NCBI RefSeq assembly: GCF_027409185.1
Contig: NC_084469.1
Location: 34,958,293-35,022,292 of the forward strand
DNA length: 64,000 bases
From: Cynocephalus volans
Taxonomy: Eukaryota > Chordata > Mammalia > Dermoptera > Cynocephalidae
Direction of reading: 5' to 3'
Shown here: positions 62,701-64,000 of the stretch, piece by piece
Layout: every line of letters begins with the position of its first letter
Numbering within the stretch: position 1 is the stretch's first letter
Notes under the pieces: generated by a model
What the model was told of the DNA's origin: nothing
Database searches by the model: none
What the model saw: only the letters and a program-made list of their open reading frames with translations
Translations under genes and position numbers: made by a program

Positions 62701-63950
62701 GTGCAGCTGCAGAGCTGGGCTGAGGCAGGGTAAGGGGCCACCTAGGACAAGGAGTGGATGTGGAACCCAGAGGTGCCAGCCTGGCAAGTAGTGGAGGACC
62801 AGGGGCAAGATGGGTCTCAGGGGTCAGATCAAGGAGTAGGAGGTCGAGGCCGGGGGATGGTCAGGGAGATTCAGTGAAGGGGTTGGGGGTAAATAAGACT
62901 GGGAACTGAGGCTGTTGGGACCCTGTCTGCAGATGAGCAATGAGATCATCCGCTTGTGTTGCCACGCCATCTCCCTGGACCGAATCTTCGAAGGATATGT
63001 CTCTTCCAGCAAGGAGGACCTGCAAGGTTGCATCTCCTGTTGCCATGCTTGGAAAGATCACTACCTACGGGCTGTGCAGATGCATACCCAGTACGACATG
63101 TCTCCCTGACACCCCCTCTATTACCCTCCTTGTCATCCTATGGAGGGTAGAGTCTGACTCCTTTCACATGCACTTTTTTAAGCCTATGGATTATATTTTT
63201 CTTTCTTTTTTTCTTTTTTGTCTTTTTGTGACCGGCCGCACCGCACTCAGCCAGTGAGCGCACCGGTCATCCCTATATAGGATCCGAACCCGCGGTGGGA
63301 GCGCTGCTGCGCTCCCAGCGCTGCACTCTCCCGAGTGCGCCACGGGGTCGGCCTGCCCTGGATTATATTTTTCTAAGAGTTTCTACATTGGCTAAGTTTT
63401 CTCTCTGGATACAGATATTCTAACTACTACTCCTGGGTTCTTCTTACTCTAATAAACTCTCCTAACTGATTCCAGGAACCGTATCTGGGCTTTTCCTCCT
63501 ATCTTGGCCCCATAGTCTAAAATTCCATTTTGTATGAACCTTCTGGAACTGAGATGCTGTGTCCCCTCTCTGGTTCTTCTTACCTTGAGTCTTTTCTCTC
63601 AGGATTCAGGAAAAGTGCTTTCTTGAGGTCTTGTTTCTTTCTTTTTTTTTTTTTTTTTTATAAAAGATGACCGGTAAGGGGATCTTAACCCTTGGCTTGG
63701 TGTTGTCAGCACCACACTCTCCTGAGTGAGCAACGGGCCGGCCCATTGGGGTCTTGTTTCTAAGGCTTTCCCTGGATCCAGAGCTCACGGGCCATCTTTG
63801 CATAGGCAGATTGATCCCTAGTGTTCCCGCTTTTTGATTCAGTTGATCTTTCTTCCACACAGGTTCTCCAATCAGGGCTGGGTCCTAGACCAGACCAGCA
63901 TATTTGCTCAGGTTGATGCCTTTGTGCAGCGCTGCAAGGACCTTATTGAG
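47580..63950 (+). CDS. DNAH2: DNAH2, axonemal dynein heavy chain 2, N-terminal 469 residues (partial)
   Basis: Heavy chain of an inner-arm axonemal dynein; it anchors in the cilium or flagellum axoneme and its AAA+ motor (beyond the window) moves on microtubules. Nine coding exons: 47580-47736, 51033-51094, 53530-53700, 59627-59855, 60423-60533, 60704-60942, 62031-62222, 62933-63090, 63863-63950; 1407 nt, phase 0 at the end. Residues 1-73 are a low-complexity, Glu-rich N-terminus starting MSSKAEKKQR. From about 74 on lies the stem-forming N-terminal dynein region (DHC_N1 type), with FWRNRCMDLSGISKQL as a clear family signature. No motor domain is present. About a tenth of the roughly 4400-residue protein is seen. 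Confidence 0.96.
48710..48778 (+). mobile_element. 5'-truncated tRNA-Ile SINE
   Basis: Starts inside the monomer at TATAACACTAAGGTCATGGG and ends CTGGCCAGCCACC plus an A-rich tail. Confidence 0.8.
48957..49042 (-). mobile_element. tRNA-Ile SINE monomer
   Basis: T run, GTGGCTGGTGCAGGGATCC, then GAGAGAGCTAACTGGCCAGC. Confidence 0.83.
49573..49629 (-). mobile_element. Truncated tRNA-Ile SINE
   Basis: Only ACCCTTGACTTGGTGTTATC to GTGAGCCACAAGCCGGCCCC is present. Confidence 0.75.
50262..50352 (+). mobile_element. tRNA-Ile SINE monomer
   Basis: GGCTGGACAGTTAGCTCAGC, GTGGTGCTGATAACACC and a tail, between near-identical AATTGAGAGATA and AATCGAGAGATA flanks. Confidence 0.9.
50370..50990 (-). mobile_element. 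Old L1 3'UTR region
   Basis: TATACAATTCAGTGTTTTTT, GCTGTGCAACGGTCACCATC, TTTTAGAACATTTTCGTCCC and TGTGAATAATGCTGCTGTGA are the antisense view of an ancient L1. Confidence 0.7.
51033..51094 (+). CDS. DNAH2: DNAH2 coding exon 2
   Basis: 62 nt, residues 53-73: EPMLEEPEVQQEELVEPEVE and V. Glu-rich, like the human segment but diverged. Donor GTAGGC. Confidence 0.92.
52335..52502 (-). mobile_element. Dimeric tRNA-Ile SINE
   Basis: AAAGATGACCGGTAAGGGG through CATCCCTATATGGGATCCG to GGGCCGGCC. Flanked by TATTTGTATTT on both sides (target duplication). Confidence 0.92.
53213..53303 (-). mobile_element. tRNA-Ile SINE monomer
   Basis: TTTGGCAGCTGGCCAGTATG to AACTGAGCTAACCGGTCAGC. Confidence 0.85.
53530..53700 (+). 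CDS. DNAH2: DNAH2 coding exon 3
   Basis: 171 nt, residues 74-130: KPLFLSRAMLTGLADAVWTE and IFIDSCFGLKLELGMPVH. Acceptor CTGCAG, donor GTGAGT. Confidence 0.96.
54437..54538 (+). pseudogene. U6 snRNA retropseudogene
   Basis: TTTTTGGGAGCACATGCAC, then AAGGTTAGCATGGCCC, then GACACAATTTGTGAAGCATT and TCCTGTT follow U6 from start to end with many changes. Keeps the region that is deleted in the copy at 4696. Too diverged to function. Confidence 0.8.
54682..54848 (+). mobile_element. Dimeric tRNA-Ile SINE
   Basis: GGGCCGGCCTGTGGCTCACT to CTGGTCATCTTT and A-tail, within the direct repeat ATGTTAAAGTAGG. Confidence 0.93.
54989..55087 (+). mobile_element. tRNA-Ile SINE monomer
   Basis: GTGGCTGGCCGATTAGTTCA to CCAGCAGCCAAG and A-tail, flanked by AAAAGTATCATT on both sides. 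Confidence 0.92.
55618..55790 (+). mobile_element. Dimeric tRNA-Ile SINE
   Basis: Full dimer with long A-tail; flanks AAAATTATTACCCTTGA repeat perfectly on both sides (17-bp target duplication), so a young insertion. Confidence 0.94.
56880..57660 (+). mobile_element. Old L1 3'UTR, with a DNA element inside
   Basis: CATGACCATGTGTGATCCTG, ATTGGACCCTGGATCGG and, after the insertion, GCTGAAGTATTTAAGGGTG and CTTTTCTATGGGCTGG follow an ancient L1 3' end. Confidence 0.65.
57380..57461. mobile_element. 82-bp mariner-type inverted-repeat element
   Basis: Termini TGAAGGTACTCCAAGAAGTT and, on the complement of the right end, TGAGGGGTTTTCAAAAAGTT form inverted repeats of about 27 bp. TA on both sides (57378-57379, 57462-57463). 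Sits inside the L1 3' end, which reads on after it. Confidence 0.82.
57836..57923 (-). mobile_element. tRNA-Ile SINE monomer
   Basis: TTTTGGTGGGTGGTGGGTAT to CACCTGAGCTAACCGGCCAG. Confidence 0.85.
58770..58949 (-). mobile_element. Dimeric tRNA-Ile SINE
   Basis: TTTATTTATTT tail, AAAGATGACAGGTAAGGGG, CCATCCCTATATAGGGATCC, GTGAGCCACAGGCCAGCCC. Confidence 0.92.
59627..59855 (+). CDS. DNAH2: DNAH2 coding exon 4
   Basis: 229 nt, residues 131-207: TQNQIVYFIRRAPIPITPEN, PALLRLLSGVYAPQIFANTT and HRFLASLT. Acceptor ATGCAG, donor GTGAGT. Confidence 0.96.
60423..60533 (+). CDS. DNAH2: DNAH2 coding exon 5
   Basis: 111 nt, residues 207-244: DTRYKLEGHTVLYIPSEAMN and KDKELVQRLE. Donor GTAAGT. Confidence 0.96.
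60704..60942 (+). CDS. DNAH2: DNAH2 coding exon 6
   Basis: 239 nt, residues 244-323: TSMIHWTRQIKEVLSAQETV, EFWRNRCMDLSGISKQLVKQ and FMKLAKQIQ. The dynein stem signature. Confidence 0.97.
61277..61393 (+). mobile_element. tRNA-Ile SINE monomer with 3' insertion
   Basis: GCTGGCCGATTAGCTCAGTT to an interrupted B-box region with about 20 extra bases, then CAAACAAACAAAAA. Flanked by AAAGTGACAAG and AAAGTTACAAG. Confidence 0.88.
62031..62222 (+). CDS. DNAH2: DNAH2 coding exon 7
   Basis: 192 nt, residues 324-387: DGSCQAQSNLTFLSILKEPY and LIRIIWVNSPHYNTRERLTS, ending LFRK. Confidence 0.97.
62933..63090 (+). CDS. DNAH2: DNAH2 coding exon 8
   Basis: 158 nt, residues 388-440: MSNEIIRLCCHAISLDRIFE and KEDLQGCISCCHAWKDHYLR. 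The exon begins with an in-frame ATG where human has Val. Confidence 0.97.
63203..63358 (-). mobile_element. Young tRNA-derived SINE (GC-palindrome subfamily)
   Basis: TTTTTGTGACCGGCCGCACC, the arm GGGAGCGCTGCTGCGCTCCC, and CGAGTGCGCCACGGGGTCGG. Perfect 16-bp target duplication TGGATTATATTTTTCT at 63187-63202 and 63359-63374. Confidence 0.94.
63641..63746 (-). mobile_element. Partial tRNA-Ile SINE
   Basis: T run, AAAAGATGACCGGTAAGGGG, then one monomer only, ending AACGGGCCGGCCC. Flanked by GGTCTTGTTTCT on both sides, so inserted at this short length or recombined between monomers. Confidence 0.88.
63863..63950 (+). CDS. DNAH2: DNAH2 coding exon 9
   Basis: 88 nt, residues 440-469: FSNQGWVLDQTSIFAQVDAF and VQRCKDLIE. 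Donor GTGGGAAG. The gene continues past the window. Confidence 0.95.
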
Positions 63951-64000
63951 GTGGGAAGACTGTCAGGGTAGGAAAATCAAAAGCCAGCAGCAGACTCTCC

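Noticed and set aside
62933-62935. Internal DNAH2 start codon at an exon edge
   Set aside because: The in-frame ATG follows a good acceptor and replaces a Val codon of human; upstream exons are intact, so there is no reason to start here.

Overview
This is mammalian nuclear DNA. Gene content and order match human 17p13.1, 5' to 3': the end of ATP1B2 (+), all of TP53 (-), all of WRAP53 (+), all of EFNB3 (+), and the 5' tenth of DNAH2 (+). Exons were placed by hand from protein similarity, GT/AG boundaries and reading phase. The phases close exactly in every complete gene: TP53 391 codons plus stop, WRAP53 542, EFNB3 340. DNAH2 gives 469 codons before the window ends inside its intron. The species is probably a colugo (Dermoptera). 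The window is full of SINEs made of one or two tRNA-Ile-like monomers with A-tails and no tRNA-unrelated body, which is the known design of the colugo CYN family. A bat or another eutherian with a similar SINE is not excluded.

Layout. 1-2130: last two ATP1B2 exons and its 3'UTR. 2130-8130: intergenic, rich in SINEs, with a U6 pseudogene and an old L1 tail. 8130-20570: TP53 on the minus strand, with its non-coding exon 1 close to WRAP53. 20570-20953: shared head-to-head TP53/WRAP53 promoter region. 20953-31860: WRAP53, with a 7.5 kb repeat-filled fourth intron. 33180-39675: EFNB3, with a CpG-island 5' end and a 1.8 kb 3'UTR. 39675-45900: gene-free but not featureless, with RFX X-box motifs and two homeodomain-type AT-rich islands. 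45180-46020: CpG-rich probable DNAH2 promoter carrying a near-perfect X-box. 47566 to the end: DNAH2 coding exons 1-9 separated by repeat-rich introns.

The genes are functionally separate: Na,K-ATPase beta-2, p53, the telomerase/Cajal-body factor TCAB1, ephrin-B3 and an axonemal dynein heavy chain. The one well-known link is the antisense TP53/WRAP53 arrangement. All coding exons seen here are intact; I found no frameshift or premature stop.

I did not find a new gene system. The points most worth a second look are: loss of both aromatic residues (W53, F54) of p53 transactivation subdomain 2; a young SINE in the TP53 3'UTR; two CPE-like elements beside the TP53 poly(A) signal; a SINE subfamily with a rebuilt palindromic arm; two short mariner-type inverted-repeat elements at TA sites, one split by a SINE; a set of RFX X-boxes between EFNB3 and DNAH2; and a weak WRAP53 splice donor overlapped by a stronger out-of-frame one.
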